Of a stretch of DNA of 64,000 nucleotides, positions 32,489 through 41,955 are shown in pieces. Source of the stretch: Turneriella sp. Its GTDB lineage: Bacteria > Spirochaetota > Leptospiria > Turneriellales > Turneriellaceae. A model generated the notes under the pieces. The model was not told the origin of the DNA. It saw only the letters and a list, made by a program, of their open reading frames with translations, and searched no databases. The position numbers and the translations under genes were made by a program. Location of the stretch: positions 1 through 64,000 of the forward strand of contig JABARV010000010.1 in assembly GCA_019186965.1 (NCBI GenBank), read 5' to 3'. Position 1 is the first letter of the stretch, and every line of letters begins with the position of its first letter.

Positions 32489-33936
32489 GACGCTTTTTTG
32501 TTATATATTTTTTTCTTGTTTTTTGGGTTTCGAGTTTTTGTTTTTCTGTATTTCCCGATTTAGAAAAAAACGACGCCTCCGAAACAATGGGTAAAGTAAC
32601 TTGGCCAAGCGAATATTTGCTTGATTTATATTTACCACAGTGGAACGAAGAGGGCGAACGGGCGTATCTTTCGGGCGTTGTCCAAAATTTAATTGGTGAT
32701 GAGTTAGCGCTCCAACGGCGTGCGCTCACGCATGGAAAACTTACTCCATCGGTAATTGAATATCCTGTTTTGCCGTCGCACGAAAATATCCCTTCTAATG
32801 AACGCTCGCAATTGCTTTCAAGATTTCCCAAGCCTTTAGTGCTCCCTTTAAAAGTAGTGCGCCTGCGTGAGAGAGCTAAAAGTTTCTCGTGTAGCCAAAA
32901 AATAGAAAACAGGTATTCACTTGTATCAAAATTATCGGGTGAATCAAGTCGGATTCGTGTGGAAATCATTCTTTGCCACGGTTCTCAACAAATTTTTGAA
33001 CGTGCATCAAGGATAGAAGAAAAAGACTTAGTAGAAACCATACACGAACTGATGAACCCCGTACGGGCCAAACTCACAGGCGACCAGTACGCTACTTTGG
33101 ATCTAAAAACAAACCCGCCAAATGCCTCTGTCTACATCGACGATCAATTTGTCGGAAAAACTCCATTGCAGTATTCGTATTTAATTCCCGACGATTACCG
33201 TCTTGTTATCAAACGTGACAATTACGAAATTTTTACCAAAGCACTCAGTGTAAAAAACGGCGATCGTGTTTCAGAAAACTACACCCTTACATTAGCCAAG
33301 ATGGGTGGCTCGCTTATAGTGTCATCTTCTCCAGCAGGAGCACGTATATATTTAGACGCAGATTACAAGGGCATAACTCCAAAAACAATAGACAAACTTT
33401 CTTTCGGTACGTACCGGTTACATATTTTAAAAGAAGGCGCTGGTGAAATTTACCAAAATGTAACTCTTACAGAAAAAAATCCACAAGCGTCGGTCGAAGC
33501 CGAGCTTACACAGTTTGTGGCAAATAAATCCGTAGGGTTTTGGGGAATTTCGTATAAATCTTGGTACGTAGCGTCCCTGACGGCGGCGGCAGTCACATTT
33601 GGGAGTGCGGTGGCGTTTTACGTTTGGCGTGACGCCGCGCAAGAGGATATCTACGCTCGTTTGGGAGGAAAATCTTCCAGTATGTATACTGCAAGTGATG
33701 TTGCATTCCAAGCAGAACGTAAAAATGCGTATAACGAGCGCGAAAACTATGCCACAGGGTTTTTAATTAGCTCTGGCGTCTTTGCAATCGCGGCAATTTA
33801 TTTTTATGTGCAACACCTTCTTGAAAGGGACGAAGGAATAGTTATGCTAAAGCAACCACCTCGATACGGAAGTGTAGATATTGCACTGGGATTTTCCCCA
33901 GCACAATCTAATTTAGGGATTAAATTTAGGTTTTAA
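32485..33936 (+). CDS. PEGA-domain envelope protein
   Basis: 483 residues with an N-terminal signal or anchor (VIYFFLVFWVSSFCFSV). Residues about 210-275 and 278-345 are two PEGA beta-sandwich repeats (NPPNASVYIDDQFVGKTPL; SSPAGARIYLDADYKGITP). Two further membrane-like stretches follow (WYVASLTAAAVTFGSAVAFYV; TGFLISSGVFAIAAIYFYV), and the end reads like a barrel strand (NLGIKFRF). The N-terminal 200 residues recall a TolB/CsgG-like surface-structure domain. Role unknown, likely in envelope structure. Overlaps sufE by 4 bp. Confidence 0.8.
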   Translation: MRRFFVIYFFLVFWVSSFCFSVFPDLEKNDASETMGKVTWPSEYLLDLYLPQWNEEGERAYLSGVVQNLIGDELALQRRALTHGKLTPSVIEYPVLPSHENIPSNERSQLLSRFPKPLVLPLKVVRLRERAKSFSCSQKIENRYSLVSKLSGESSRIRVEIILCHGSQQIFERASRIEEKDLVETIHELMNPVRAKLTGDQYATLDLKTNPPNASVYIDDQFVGKTPLQYSYLIPDDYRLVIKRDNYEIFTKALSVKNGDRVSENYTLTLAKMGGSLIVSSSPAGARIYLDADYKGITPKTIDKLSFGTYRLHILKEGAGEIYQNVTLTEKNPQASVEAELTQFVANKSVGFWGISYKSWYVASLTAAAVTFGSAVAFYVWRDAAQEDIYARLGGKSSSMYTASDVAFQAERKNAYNERENYATGFLISSGVFAIAAIYFYVQHLLERDEGIVMLKQPPRYGSVDIALGFSPAQSNLGIKFRF

Positions 33937-34093
33937 AGCAGATTAACGTTTTTTAGACTTGCTGGCTTATCGACTTTAATTCACACTGAAAATCGCACCC
34001 GCATCCCCCCGTTTTGATAGAAAGAAGTTGCAAATTTCAGTAGCTATTCCAAAATGCCGCTTGGGCGCTTTAGAGCCTGCCCAAGGAGTATAC

Positions 34094-34318
34094 ATGAAAA
34101 AATTGGTTTTTGTTTGCTTGCTTTTTGTTGTACCAGCGCTTGGCACAACTATCTATGCAGAAAAATGTGCTAACTGCGCTTCAGGGTCTGCCTGCAACCA
34201 GTGCAGCCTCGGAAGCTCCGATTCTTTCGAAGCGCGTAAACGCTGCGAGAAAAAAGGATGCAAAATCACAGGAACAAGCAGTTGCTCAACCGCATCTAAC
34301 GTCAAAGTCTGCCGCTAA
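34094..34318 (+). CDS. Small Cys-rich exported peptide
   Basis: 74 residues with Shine-Dalgarno aaggag (34081-34086). Signal peptide MKKLVFVCLLFVVPALG, likely cut after IYA, leaves a core of about 52 residues with eight Cys at 25, 28, 34, 37, 51, 56, 64 and 73 (spaced CxxC, CxxC, then CxxxxC). Family not recognised. The plan (signal peptide plus small Cys-rich core) is that of bufferin-type precursors modified by MNIO enzymes, one of which is encoded 22 kb away at 56538; a disulfide-rich or metal-binding peptide is equally possible. Confidence 0.7.
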   Translation: MKKLVFVCLLFVVPALGTTIYAEKCANCASGSACNQCSLGSSDSFEARKRCEKKGCKITGTSSCSTASNVKVCR

Positions 34319-34326
34319 TCTAATTT

Positions 34327-34358
34327 CCCAACTATGTGCGCATGTGCACATAGTTGGG
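34327..34358. terminator. Bidirectional hairpin between the Cys-rich peptide and sucC
   Basis: Perfect 13-bp stem cccaactatgtgc / gcacatagttggg with a 6-nt loop, followed by a weak T-rich run. Positioned 8 bp after the peptide stop and 6 bp before the sucC stop (convergent), so it can end both transcripts. Confidence 0.75.
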
Positions 34359-34364
34359 TGTATT

Positions 34365-35525
34365 TTAAGCGATTGCTTTTACGACTTTCTCAGCACCGTC
34401 TTTGAGGCCATCGGCCACTTCGAGCTTAATTCCACTTTTCTTTAAAATTTCTTTTGCTTCTTCGGCGTTTGTGCCAGCCAAACGTACAATTAAAGGTACC
34501 GCAATATTTACATTTTTTGCCGCTTCGATAATTCCATTTGCAATACGGTCGCAACGCACAATACCGCCAAAGATATTTACAAAAATCGCTTTTACGTTAG
34601 GGTCAGAAAGGATAATCTTGAAACCATTTGTTACTGTCGTAACATTAGCACCACCACCCACGTCCAAAAAGTTTGCGGGCGATGACCCTGCATATTTGAT
34701 GATGTCCATTGTCGCCATGGCAAGCCCTGCACCGTTTACCATACAACCAACGTGGCCGTCTAAACGCACGTAGTTAAGGTTAAATTTTGACGCTTCAACT
34801 TCGAGGGGATCTTCTTCGGCTTCGTCGCGCATACCGGGTTGGTCTGCATGGCGGTACATCGCGTTATCGTCAAAATTTATTTTCGCATCGAGAGCCATTA
34901 CTTTGCCGTCTTTAGTGGAAATAAGCGGATTGATTTCGATGAGAGAACAATCTTCACCGTCGTAACAATTCCATAAATTCATAAGAATAGCCATCGCTTG
35001 CTTTGCCATATCACCATCAAACCCAAGCCCGTACGCGAGGCGTGAAGCTTGGAAGCGTTGCAAACCAATTGCTGGCTCAATTGTTTCCTTTAAAATTTTC
35101 TCAGGTGTTTTATGTGCTACTTCCTCAATTTCCATACCACCTTCGGTAGAAACCATCATCACAGGTTTTGAAATACGCCGGTCGAGAGTAATACCCACGT
35201 AGTATTCTTTGAGGATATCTGAGCCTTCTTCGATAAGAATAGATTTTACTTTTTGCCCTTCGGGACTTGTTTGCGCAGTTTTGAGCATCATTCCCAAAAT
35301 CGCGTTTGCATGCGCTTTCGCTTCGTCTGCCGATTTTGCAAGTTTAACTCCACCGCCTTTGCCACGCCCCCCTGCGTGTATTTGCGCTTTTACGACCGCA
35401 ACCGATTTACCTAATTTTTTGTAGATTTCAGCTGCTTCGTCTGCTTTCGTTGTAACAATACCGTTGGGGACGGCAATTTTGTATTTACGAAAAATTTCTT
35501 TACCTTGGTACTCGTGGATTTTCAT
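34365..35525 (-). CDS. sucC: Succinyl-CoA synthetase beta subunit
   Basis: 386 residues, normal for SucC. ATP-grasp N-terminal domain ([68 protein letters not shown]) and C-terminal CoA-ligase domain ([46 protein letters not shown]). TCA-cycle substrate-level phosphorylation. The alpha subunit sucD is not adjacent: upstream is the divergent TPR gene. A TTGACC box lies 35 nt before the ATG. Confidence 0.97.
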   Translation of the reverse strand: MKIHEYQGKEIFRKYKIAVPNGIVTTKADEAAEIYKKLGKSVAVVKAQIHAGGRGKGGGVKLAKSADEAKAHANAILGMMLKTAQTSPEGQKVKSILIEEGSDILKEYYVGITLDRRISKPVMMVSTEGGMEIEEVAHKTPEKILKETIEPAIGLQRFQASRLAYGLGFDGDMAKQAMAILMNLWNCYDGEDCSLIEINPLISTKDGKVMALDAKINFDDNAMYRHADQPGMRDEAEEDPLEVEASKFNLNYVRLDGHVGCMVNGAGLAMATMDIIKYAGSSPANFLDVGGGANVTTVTNGFKIILSDPNVKAIFVNIFGGIVRCDRIANGIIEAAKNVNIAVPLIVRLAGTNAEEAKEILKKSGIKLEVADGLKDGAEKVVKAIA

Positions 35526-35609
35526 AGCGGATTGAGACCAAGGTGAAAATACAGGGTCAAGAAGAAGCTGTAATTCTTCCGTGTTCTGCCGATACTAAAA
35601 AAAGCAGCA

Positions 35610-36920
35610 ATGCCTCAAAAAACCATTATTATGAAAAAAATCCTCTTACAAGGTTGTTTATTTTTGGGAATAGTTATCCTGCCTCTTAAGGCAGAGGTAT
35701 ACCCGCTGATGCTCTACCGTAATTATAAGGACGCAGTACCCGAACGGGGGCTCCTTATCGGCAAAATAAACACTAAGGGGACCGATAACTCGGTGCCGCC
35801 GCAACAAATTTTGGGTTACGATGCCCGCATGGCAGTTATAAGTGCAACCATTGACAACAGCGCACACGTGTATCCAGGAATGAAGGTCTATGTCGTAAAG
35901 CGTGAACGTAACCGCACAGAAAATAAAGCGGCGCTCATTATCGCAGAAGGAGAAATCGATTCGGTTTCGGCGACCGTATTCCAAGGCCGTATGGTGCGCA
36001 TCCGTGGGCAATTTTCGATGGTTTCACGGCAGTTTTTTATTGCAGCGCCTGTCCTAAGCCATTCCATTGAAGGAGAAACGGGTACTGCCGCAGAATACCT
36101 TCTACAGGCAGAACGCTTTCGGCACGAAAACGATCTTGCGCGTGCTGCACAAGCGCTGCAACACGCAAGGGAAATTGAACCACGCAATCCTCTAGTCGCT
36201 TTACGTTACGCGGAGTTAGCGCTCATGAACGATGCCCCCGAAAAGGCGCGTATGGCGCTCCAAAAAGCGTTTGCCGAAAGACGCCGTCTAGAAAATGTAA
36301 ACGATTATCTTAATCTCGGTGCACTTTATTTAAAGCTCGAAGTCGATAATATCCCCACACAAAACCAGGGTGTTTTGAAAACAGGAACCCATCTTTTAGC
36401 GCAAATGCGGCAATTTGAAAAGGATATGGGGCAATTTGGCGCCGATTTAACTCCGCCCAAATCACGCCGTATGCGCCGCAAACAAACACACTTTTCCGCC
36501 AATTACCACCTAAACTACGGTCGCCTGCTTGTGCAGATTGCTGCTGCGATGCGTGAGTATAGCCCTGAAAGCATCACAAAAATTTTAGTGTTTGCTGAAC
36601 GCGATGCGCTTTACGCTCCTATCGAAACTCGTATTGCAACACATAGAACGCTTGCGCTTCCCCGTAAGGCGTGGGATAAAGCGTACACCGATGCCGCAAT
36701 TACACATTTTGAACTTGCACTTAAAAAAGATAGGCACAGCGAAGCTGCATACGAGCTTATACAACTATGCGACCGCGAGTGGGATGGCGCGGATAACAAC
36801 CGGCGTACGTATTTAAAACAAATCGTTACACAATACGCTACACAATACCTTGAAAAGGCACACGAAGATTACCGTATGGGGCGTGTGCGTAGCGTGCTTA
36901 ATAAAGTTAACCAAGCTTGA
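35610..36920 (+). CDS. Exported TPR-containing protein
   Basis: 436 residues from ATG 35610; ATG 35631 gives the more normal signal peptide MKKILLQGCLFLGIVILPLKA. Residues about 25-150 are beta-rich (an outer-face domain of unknown type); from about 155 TPR-like helices follow (AAEYLLQAERFRHENDLARA; NPLVALRYAELALMNDAPEK). Near the end another helical pair (ITHFELALKKDRHSEAAYEL). No catalytic motif. Its 3' end overlaps the glycosyltransferase gene, convergent, by 52 bp. Confidence 0.65.
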   Translation: MPQKTIIMKKILLQGCLFLGIVILPLKAEVYPLMLYRNYKDAVPERGLLIGKINTKGTDNSVPPQQILGYDARMAVISATIDNSAHVYPGMKVYVVKRERNRTENKAALIIAEGEIDSVSATVFQGRMVRIRGQFSMVSRQFFIAAPVLSHSIEGETGTAAEYLLQAERFRHENDLARAAQALQHAREIEPRNPLVALRYAELALMNDAPEKARMALQKAFAERRRLENVNDYLNLGALYLKLEVDNIPTQNQGVLKTGTHLLAQMRQFEKDMGQFGADLTPPKSRRMRRKQTHFSANYHLNYGRLLVQIAAAMREYSPESITKILVFAERDALYAPIETRIATHRTLALPRKAWDKAYTDAAITHFELALKKDRHSEAAYELIQLCDREWDGADNNRRTYLKQIVTQYATQYLEKAHEDYRMGRVRSVLNKVNQA

Positions 36921-37744
36921 TATTCCTTTGCACGTTTTTGGTTGCCGTATTTTATCGCACCTTTAAGAAGAATACGGCATTTTTTTTCGGCTTCTTTTAA
37001 AAGAGGTTCGGTTAAGTGCGGATTTTTTTTTGCATGCCTTAGGCTTCTATAAAAACGGTGGAGCGCCAATACGCGAAGCCTGTCAAGTTCTGCTGTTTGT
37101 GAAAGTTGCTTCCAGTCTCCTGCACGCTTAATGGTTAGTGCTTTGTCGATAAACCCTACAGGACTTTCTACTAAAAGGCGCAACCACAGTTCGTAGTCCT
37201 CACACAAAAAGAAGTGTGGAGAAAAGCCGCCACTTTGTTCAAAAAATTTTCTCTCCAAAAGCACGGCCGAAGGAGAAATCAGGCAGCGTTCAAACGCCCT
37301 TTCTAAAAAAACACCTCCTTCTTTTCGATGTTCTTTTTTCTGCTTTACTACTTTGCCACTTCGCAGCCACACTTCGTTTGTGTGTACCCATTTTATCGTT
37401 GGATTTTCGCGCATATATGCAATTTGTTCGGAGAGTTTTTCAGGACTCCAAAGATCGTCGCTATCCAAAAAAGCGATAAAGGGTGCATTTCCTTTCTGGA
37501 CACCTGTGTTGCGTGCAATACCTGGGCCGCTATTTACAGGAAGGCGCAAATGGGAAATTCGGGGGTCTATAATTTTAAGTGTCTTTTCGAGAAGAACTGG
37601 AGAAGCGTCGTCGACAATATAGAGAAAAAAATTTTTGTGCGTTTGCGCTAAAACGCTTTCTACCGCTTCGCGCAAAAGCTCTATTCTTTCGTACGCAGGA
37701 ATAACAATATCAACGGTTATTGTGGCGGTAGAAAAAGAATTCAT
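36869..37744 (-). CDS. Family 2 glycosyltransferase
   Basis: 291 residues from ATG 37744; ATG 37762 is also open. GT-A fold start VDIVIPAYERIELLREAVESV, then YIVDDASP, GPGIARNTGV and the metal-binding DSDD in FIAFLDSDDLWSPEKL, then the acceptor-side FLCEDYELWLRL. Transfers a sugar from a nucleotide donor, probably for LPS O-antigen or another surface glycan. Its start overlaps the 3' end of ribD by 35 bp, an unusual partner. Confidence 0.9.
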   Translation of the reverse strand: MNSFSTATITVDIVIPAYERIELLREAVESVLAQTHKNFFLYIVDDASPVLLEKTLKIIDPRISHLRLPVNSGPGIARNTGVQKGNAPFIAFLDSDDLWSPEKLSEQIAYMRENPTIKWVHTNEVWLRSGKVVKQKKEHRKEGGVFLERAFERCLISPSAVLLERKFFEQSGGFSPHFFLCEDYELWLRLLVESPVGFIDKALTIKRAGDWKQLSQTAELDRLRVLALHRFYRSLRHAKKNPHLTEPLLKEAEKKCRILLKGAIKYGNQKRAKEYQAWLTLLSTLRTRPIR

Positions 37745-38870
37745 CGTCTCCCAAATCACCACACTCTATTTGCGTAAATTCGTGTGCGTACGAGGAAAAA
37801 GGCGATGCGCGAGAATCTTTTTCCCAAAGACTTTCCGCATCTTTTGTTTTCGAGCGGTAAAAAGCAACCGCATCGACAAAGTGGTGTGCAAACAAAAGTT
37901 CGGCAAAAGTTGGTCCTGCTTCAATAAGAAGGCTATTAAAGCCGGCTTTGCAAATTTGTGTAAGGAGTAATTCCATTTTTTGTGAAAAATTTTCTTTCCA
38001 AATTTTTTTCTCAAAAGGAAAAATAGTAAAATGAGAGTCGATACTTTCTTGGAATGCATTAAACGCATTTTTTTCACGCGTATACCCTTCGGGAAAAAGA
38101 AACCCGCGGGCAGGCGATTTTATTTTTGTTTTGTTTGCGCTACGCCCTCCAAAAATTTGGGGTTGTAGTAAAAGAAGCGCCGTGAGTGTCGTCGATAAAT
38201 GAGTTTTGGAAAAATCTATACTTTGCGTAGGAAATCTGACGTTTAGTTTAGGTAAATCGGCAAGGGTTGTTCCAGGAGTTGCAAGCGTATATTTGTGGAA
38301 GCTCCGTAACGCCGCTGTTACAAACGCAGCCGTTTCACCACTAATTTTTCCTGAAGCGCCTTCGCGAGGAGCCATTTTCCCATCTTTTGTTTCGGCCCAT
38401 TTGAGAGTTACGCGGGGACGTTTATACTTTTGCGCAAAGAAAAAAGGGCCTGTCGTAAAATACGCTTCCTTAACAAAAGTTTCTTCGGGAGTAATTTTAA
38501 CTTCAACCCCTTTATCGCGTAAAAGTGCAACGGATTTTCCTTGGACTTGCGCGGCAAAATCACGCTCCGCTATTACAACGCGTTTTATTTTCCGCTCTAA
38601 AATAATATCCACGCAGGGAGGGGTGCGTCCATGGTGGCAACACGGTTCAAGCGTTACGTAAAGCGTTGCTTGCGTTAAATCGTCGTGCGCAAGCTGTAAA
38701 AGAGCGTCTCTTTCGGCGTGTAAATAACCTGCACGCTCGGTTGTACCCCGTGCGAGGATTTTTCCATTTTCAGAAACGACAAGTGCGCCTACAGCAGGAT
38801 TAGGGTCGGAGTTACCCACTGCGCCTAAAGCAGCTATATACGCTTCGCCAAGGAAGCGTAAATCATCCAT
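37710..38870 (-). CDS. ribD: Bifunctional riboflavin deaminase/reductase RibD
   Basis: 386 residues. Deaminase part: NPAVGALV, catalytic LHAERDALL (His51, Glu53) and zinc ligands in LEPCCHHGRTPPCVD (Cys77, Cys86). Reductase part: RPRVTLKWAETKDGKMA, GKISG, then LLIEAGPTFAELLFAHHFVD. Catalyses the second and third steps from GTP to riboflavin. The segment between about 200 and 290 is longer and less conserved than usual. No other rib gene is adjacent. It lies 2 bp downstream of cheW on the same strand. Confidence 0.95.
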   Translation of the reverse strand: MDDLRFLGEAYIAALGAVGNSDPNPAVGALVVSENGKILARGTTERAGYLHAERDALLQLAHDDLTQATLYVTLEPCCHHGRTPPCVDIILERKIKRVVIAERDFAAQVQGKSVALLRDKGVEVKITPEETFVKEAYFTTGPFFFAQKYKRPRVTLKWAETKDGKMAPREGASGKISGETAAFVTAALRSFHKYTLATPGTTLADLPKLNVRFPTQSIDFSKTHLSTTLTALLLLQPQIFGGRSANKTKIKSPARGFLFPEGYTREKNAFNAFQESIDSHFTIFPFEKKIWKENFSQKMELLLTQICKAGFNSLLIEAGPTFAELLFAHHFVDAVAFYRSKTKDAESLWEKDSRASPFSSYAHEFTQIECGDLGDDEFFFYRHNNR

Positions 38871-38872
38871 GG

Positions 38873-39337
38873 TTATGTAGAGGCGACGACGGGTAAATCT
38901 GCCGTTGCGGTTTTAATATCGACAAGGAATATAACGCCGTCTTCACCGTCTTGGTGTGCAACGCCATGGATAGAAGAGCGCGTGGTTGTGTTGGCAAAGT
39001 CGGGATTTTCTTCCATGTTATCTATAGGGATATACACGACACGCTCTACAGAATCGCACACGAGCCCTGTTAACTTATTCTCAAAAGCAACCACAATGAT
39101 ACGCGTTTCCGCTGTAGGTTCTGCAGGAGGCAGGGAAAACCTTTCGCGCAAACCCACCACGGGGATAATTTGGCCGCGTATATTGATTACTCCCAAAACA
39201 TGCGGCGGCGCATGCGGAATGCGGCGGGGTTCTTGGTAGCGCAGTACTTCCTGTGTTTCCGCAATTTCAACAGCGTACGTTTCTATACCTACTTTAAAAA
39301 GAACAAATTGGATACCACGAACATCGTTTTGTGCCAT
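38873..39337 (-). CDS. cheW: CheW-like chemotaxis coupling protein
   Basis: 154 residues. Both SH3-like halves are visible: QFVLFKVGIETYAVEIAETQ and the conserved HVLGVINIRGQIIPVVGLRERF, then IIVVAFENKLTGLVCDSVERVVYIP and VIFLVDIK near the end. Links chemoreceptors to CheA. No cheA or receptor gene is nearby, so it may be one of several CheW paralogues, common in spirochaetes. Confidence 0.93.
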   Translation of the reverse strand: MAQNDVRGIQFVLFKVGIETYAVEIAETQEVLRYQEPRRIPHAPPHVLGVINIRGQIIPVVGLRERFSLPPAEPTAETRIIVVAFENKLTGLVCDSVERVVYIPIDNMEENPDFANTTTRSSIHGVAHQDGEDGVIFLVDIKTATADLPVVAST

Positions 39338-39361
39338 TAGAAGTCCTCGCGTTAATTATCC

Positions 39362-39943
39362 CTAAATTTTATTTTCACGGTGTGGCCTATCGGGTAATCC
39401 GCCTTTTTCTCCACGTTCGCGCTTGTAAAAATAATAAAGAACCAAGGCGACAATAACAATAAAATTTAATACAACCCAAAGAAAACTGAGCGCGTGGTAA
39501 AACCCGTACGCAACCAAAGTTTGCGCGGCGATTGTACTAGAGAGGGTAAAAAAGAATGCTGCGTCGTTTTGGATGAATTTTTTTATTGCCGATGGCCATC
39601 CCAATTCATCTGCTTTTTCTTTAAGGTAAGGCTGACCGATAAACCATAATGCCGGCAAAATTGCCGAGTGGAAAAGAAGGCTTTCGTAGTGTTCTCCAAA
39701 AACTCCCCCCGTATAACTAAGCAAATACCCTAAAAGAGCGCCAATTGCCACGCCAATGTAGTTTACCGTTGTGTCGTTGTGGGTGAGCCTTTGCCATTCG
39801 CTAAAGATGAAATTGTGTGCGTAAATAAGTTCGTCGCGCGGGTATTCACGCCTACCGTCGTTTAAAAGCCTGCGGTAGTAATTTAAAAGCAAAATAAGCG
39901 CGGCTGTAATGAGTATTAAAAGCAGCGACGAAACCAGTTCCAT
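39362..39943 (-). CDS. Integral membrane protein of unknown family
   Basis: 193 residues. Helices at about 4-22, 60-80, 92-107, 130-150 and 153-172, with a conserved-looking amphipathic part (RREYPRDELIYAHNFIFSEW) after the first helix and a charged tail (YKRERGEKGGLPDRPHRENK). Family not recognised. It precedes cheW by 24 bp on the same strand and may share its transcript. Confidence 0.55.
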   Translation of the reverse strand: MELVSSLLLILITAALILLLNYYRRLLNDGRREYPRDELIYAHNFIFSEWQRLTHNDTTVNYIGVAIGALLGYLLSYTGGVFGEHYESLLFHSAILPALWFIGQPYLKEKADELGWPSAIKKFIQNDAAFFFTLSSTIAAQTLVAYGFYHALSFLWVVLNFIVIVALVLYYFYKRERGEKGGLPDRPHRENKI

Positions 39944-40036
39944 AAACCATTTTTAAGTCTCAATGCATAGATTCAATCATAATTCAACTGGTGGTTAGAC
40001 TTGACTACGGATGCAAACACAAAAGCTCTATTTTTA

Positions 40037-40065
40037 TTGACGGGTGAGTAAGTACTCACTATATT
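40037..40065 (+). promoter_or_regulatory. tetR promoter with operator filling the spacer
   Basis: TTGACG (40037-40042), 17-bp spacer, TATATT (40060-40065), six bases, ATG 40072. The spacer contains the perfect palindrome gtgagta-ag-tactcac (40044-40059), so a bound TetR dimer would sit exactly between the boxes. The start point falls on the start codon. Confidence 0.8.
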
Positions 40066-40071
40066 GCTTTT

Positions 40072-40758
40072 ATGAGACAAGCCATCACTAAAAAATCAAG
40101 GAAAAATAAATCTATTGCCCACGAAAAGGTGTTTGAATTTGAAAAATTACCCGAAGGGCAGCGGCGCATTTTAGAGGCGGCAGTCGATGAATTTGCCGAA
40201 CGGGGGTATAGCGCAACTTCGACGCTCTCTATTGCTCAACGCGCCAAAGTTTCAGAAGCGCTCATTTTCAAGTATTTCAAAACAAAAGCGGCGCTTCTTA
40301 AAAAAGCAATTTTCCCCGTGCTGGTGAGCGCGCTCATCCCTTTGGCGATTCGCGGTATGCGGGGCGTTACCGAAAGCAAACACCCCACTTTCGCCATATT
40401 TTTAGAAGAGCTTATTAAAGAGCGTTTGGCGTTTGCTAAAAAACACAGCCGCCAACTGCGCGTGCTTTTACAAGAGCTGCCGCTCAACGACGAGTTGCGC
40501 AAAAGCATTGCGGAGATTTTTTCAACAAAAGTATTGCCGATGATCCGCGAACAGCTCGTGTTCTATCAAAAAAACGGCTCGTTGATCAACAAAGATACCG
40601 ATGCGGTTTTGGATTACTTTATGCCACAAATTGTAACATTTGTGGTGGGGCGTGCTGTGTTTGGTTTTTTTTCGGATGTGGATGAAGAAAAAGCAATCCA
40701 AGACCATGTAGATTTCCTTGTCAATGGTTTGGGGAGCACAGCAGGTAAGAAACGTTGA
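40072..40758 (+). CDS. TetR-family transcriptional regulator
   Basis: 228 residues. Short basic extension (KKSRKNKSIAHE), then the HTH: RRILEAAVDEFAERGYSATSTLSIAQRAKVSEALIFKYFKTKAALLKKA. The ligand-binding half is helical and ends FVVGRAVFGFFSDVDEEKA. Likely represses its own operon through the palindrome in its promoter and is released by an efflux substrate. The three export genes follow on the same strand, the first 28 bp downstream. Confidence 0.93.
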   Translation: MRQAITKKSRKNKSIAHEKVFEFEKLPEGQRRILEAAVDEFAERGYSATSTLSIAQRAKVSEALIFKYFKTKAALLKKAIFPVLVSALIPLAIRGMRGVTESKHPTFAIFLEELIKERLAFAKKHSRQLRVLLQELPLNDELRKSIAEIFSTKVLPMIREQLVFYQKNGSLINKDTDAVLDYFMPQIVTFVVGRAVFGFFSDVDEEKAIQDHVDFLVNGLGSTAGKKR

Positions 40759-40786
40759 CTTTCAAAAAATAAGTAGAGGAAAAAAA

Positions 40787-41953
40787 ATGCAACAGCAACA
40801 AAAATTTATCCAAAAGTTCGTAAAAAAAATAAGCGCAATTAAACTTAACCGCCGTACCGTGGTGATTTTAATTTCAGTGCTGCCTATCTTGGCTCTTTTT
40901 TTCTTTGTCATGTTTCGTTCGGGGCCTTTAGCGCCCGTTTCGGTGACGGTGGCAGTGGTGGAATCCAAATCGATTCAGCCTGCAGTTTTTGGCGTGGGTA
41001 CGGTCGAAGCAAGTCAGCTTTTCAAAATTGGACCCAACCAACCCGGGCGCGTCAAAAGGGTGCTCGTCGATGTGGGCGAGCGTGTGCGCAAAGGGCAGCT
41101 TCTCGCGGTTATGGAACGCCCCGACCTGGATATTTTGACACCCAACGATCCCGAACAAGATTACGTAAAGAGCGCATTGAAGCAAGCTGAGCAAGATGCT
41201 GAGGAGCGTCTTAAACGGGCAAAAGCCACTTTGGATAATCTCCAAAATAAAACAGATGCGAACGAAGAAGATATCGCTACCGCAAAGAGCGAATTGCAAG
41301 AAGCACAACGTGAAATTAAACGTCTTAGAAGTGGTGGTAACAATGTATTACAAGTGAGTGCAAACCAAAAGCTGACCGCTCCTATTTCTGGCATTGTCGT
41401 TGCGCGTAACGCCGAACCTGGTACCGCAGTTCAATTAGGACAATCAGTCATTGATATTGTCGATCCGCAAAGTGTTCGCATTGGCGCACGCTTTGACCAA
41501 ACAGGCTCGGCGGGGCTTATGCAAGGACTCAAAGCCAAAATCTCACTGCGCTCGCAAAATGAAAGTATCGCGGGTCGGGTGTTGCGCATCGAGCCTTTAG
41601 CCGACGCGGTGACCGAAGAGATTATGGCGAAAGTTGTTTTCGATAAACAACCCCAACCATTGCCTTCTTTGGGCGAAATGGCAGAAATCAGAATTTCACT
41701 TTCTCCTCTGCCAGAGGCGCCCACAATTTTGAATGCGAGTTTAGTGCGCCACGAAGGCTCTCTGGGTGTGTGGAGGCTCGATACAAATAACCGCATCGCT
41801 TTTGTACCCGTTAAAGTTGGTGCCACCGACCTCGACGGTTGGGTAGAGGTGCGCGAAGGACTCAACGTCGGCGATCGCATCGTTGTGCATTCGCACGCGC
41901 CGCTTTCGGAAAAAAGTCGGCTGCGGATTGTGAAAGCCATCAAAGGAACATAA
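40787..41953 (+). CDS. HlyD-type periplasmic adaptor of an ABC exporter
   Basis: 388 residues from ATG 40787 (agagg upstream); the frame runs back into tetR. One N-terminal membrane helix (VVILISVLPILALFFFVMF), then barrel-sandwich hybrid (GPNQPGRVKRVLVDVGERVRKGQLLAVME), a coiled-coil hairpin (about residues 125-180, KQAEQDAEERLKRAKATLDN), the lipoyl return strand (KLTAPISGIVVARNAEPGTAV) and a membrane-proximal domain. Bridges the inner-membrane permease to an outer-membrane channel, not encoded here. Confidence 0.92.
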   Translation: MQQQQKFIQKFVKKISAIKLNRRTVVILISVLPILALFFFVMFRSGPLAPVSVTVAVVESKSIQPAVFGVGTVEASQLFKIGPNQPGRVKRVLVDVGERVRKGQLLAVMERPDLDILTPNDPEQDYVKSALKQAEQDAEERLKRAKATLDNLQNKTDANEEDIATAKSELQEAQREIKRLRSGGNNVLQVSANQKLTAPISGIVVARNAEPGTAVQLGQSVIDIVDPQSVRIGARFDQTGSAGLMQGLKAKISLRSQNESIAGRVLRIEPLADAVTEEIMAKVVFDKQPQPLPSLGEMAEIRISLSPLPEAPTILNASLVRHEGSLGVWRLDTNNRIAFVPVKVGATDLDGWVEVREGLNVGDRIVVHSHAPLSEKSRLRIVKAIKGT

Positions 41954-41955
41954 CC

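Noticed and set aside
34028-34093. Longer form of the Cys-rich peptide starting at 34028
   Set aside because: It would bury the signal peptide behind 22 extra residues; a good Shine-Dalgarno directly precedes 34094.
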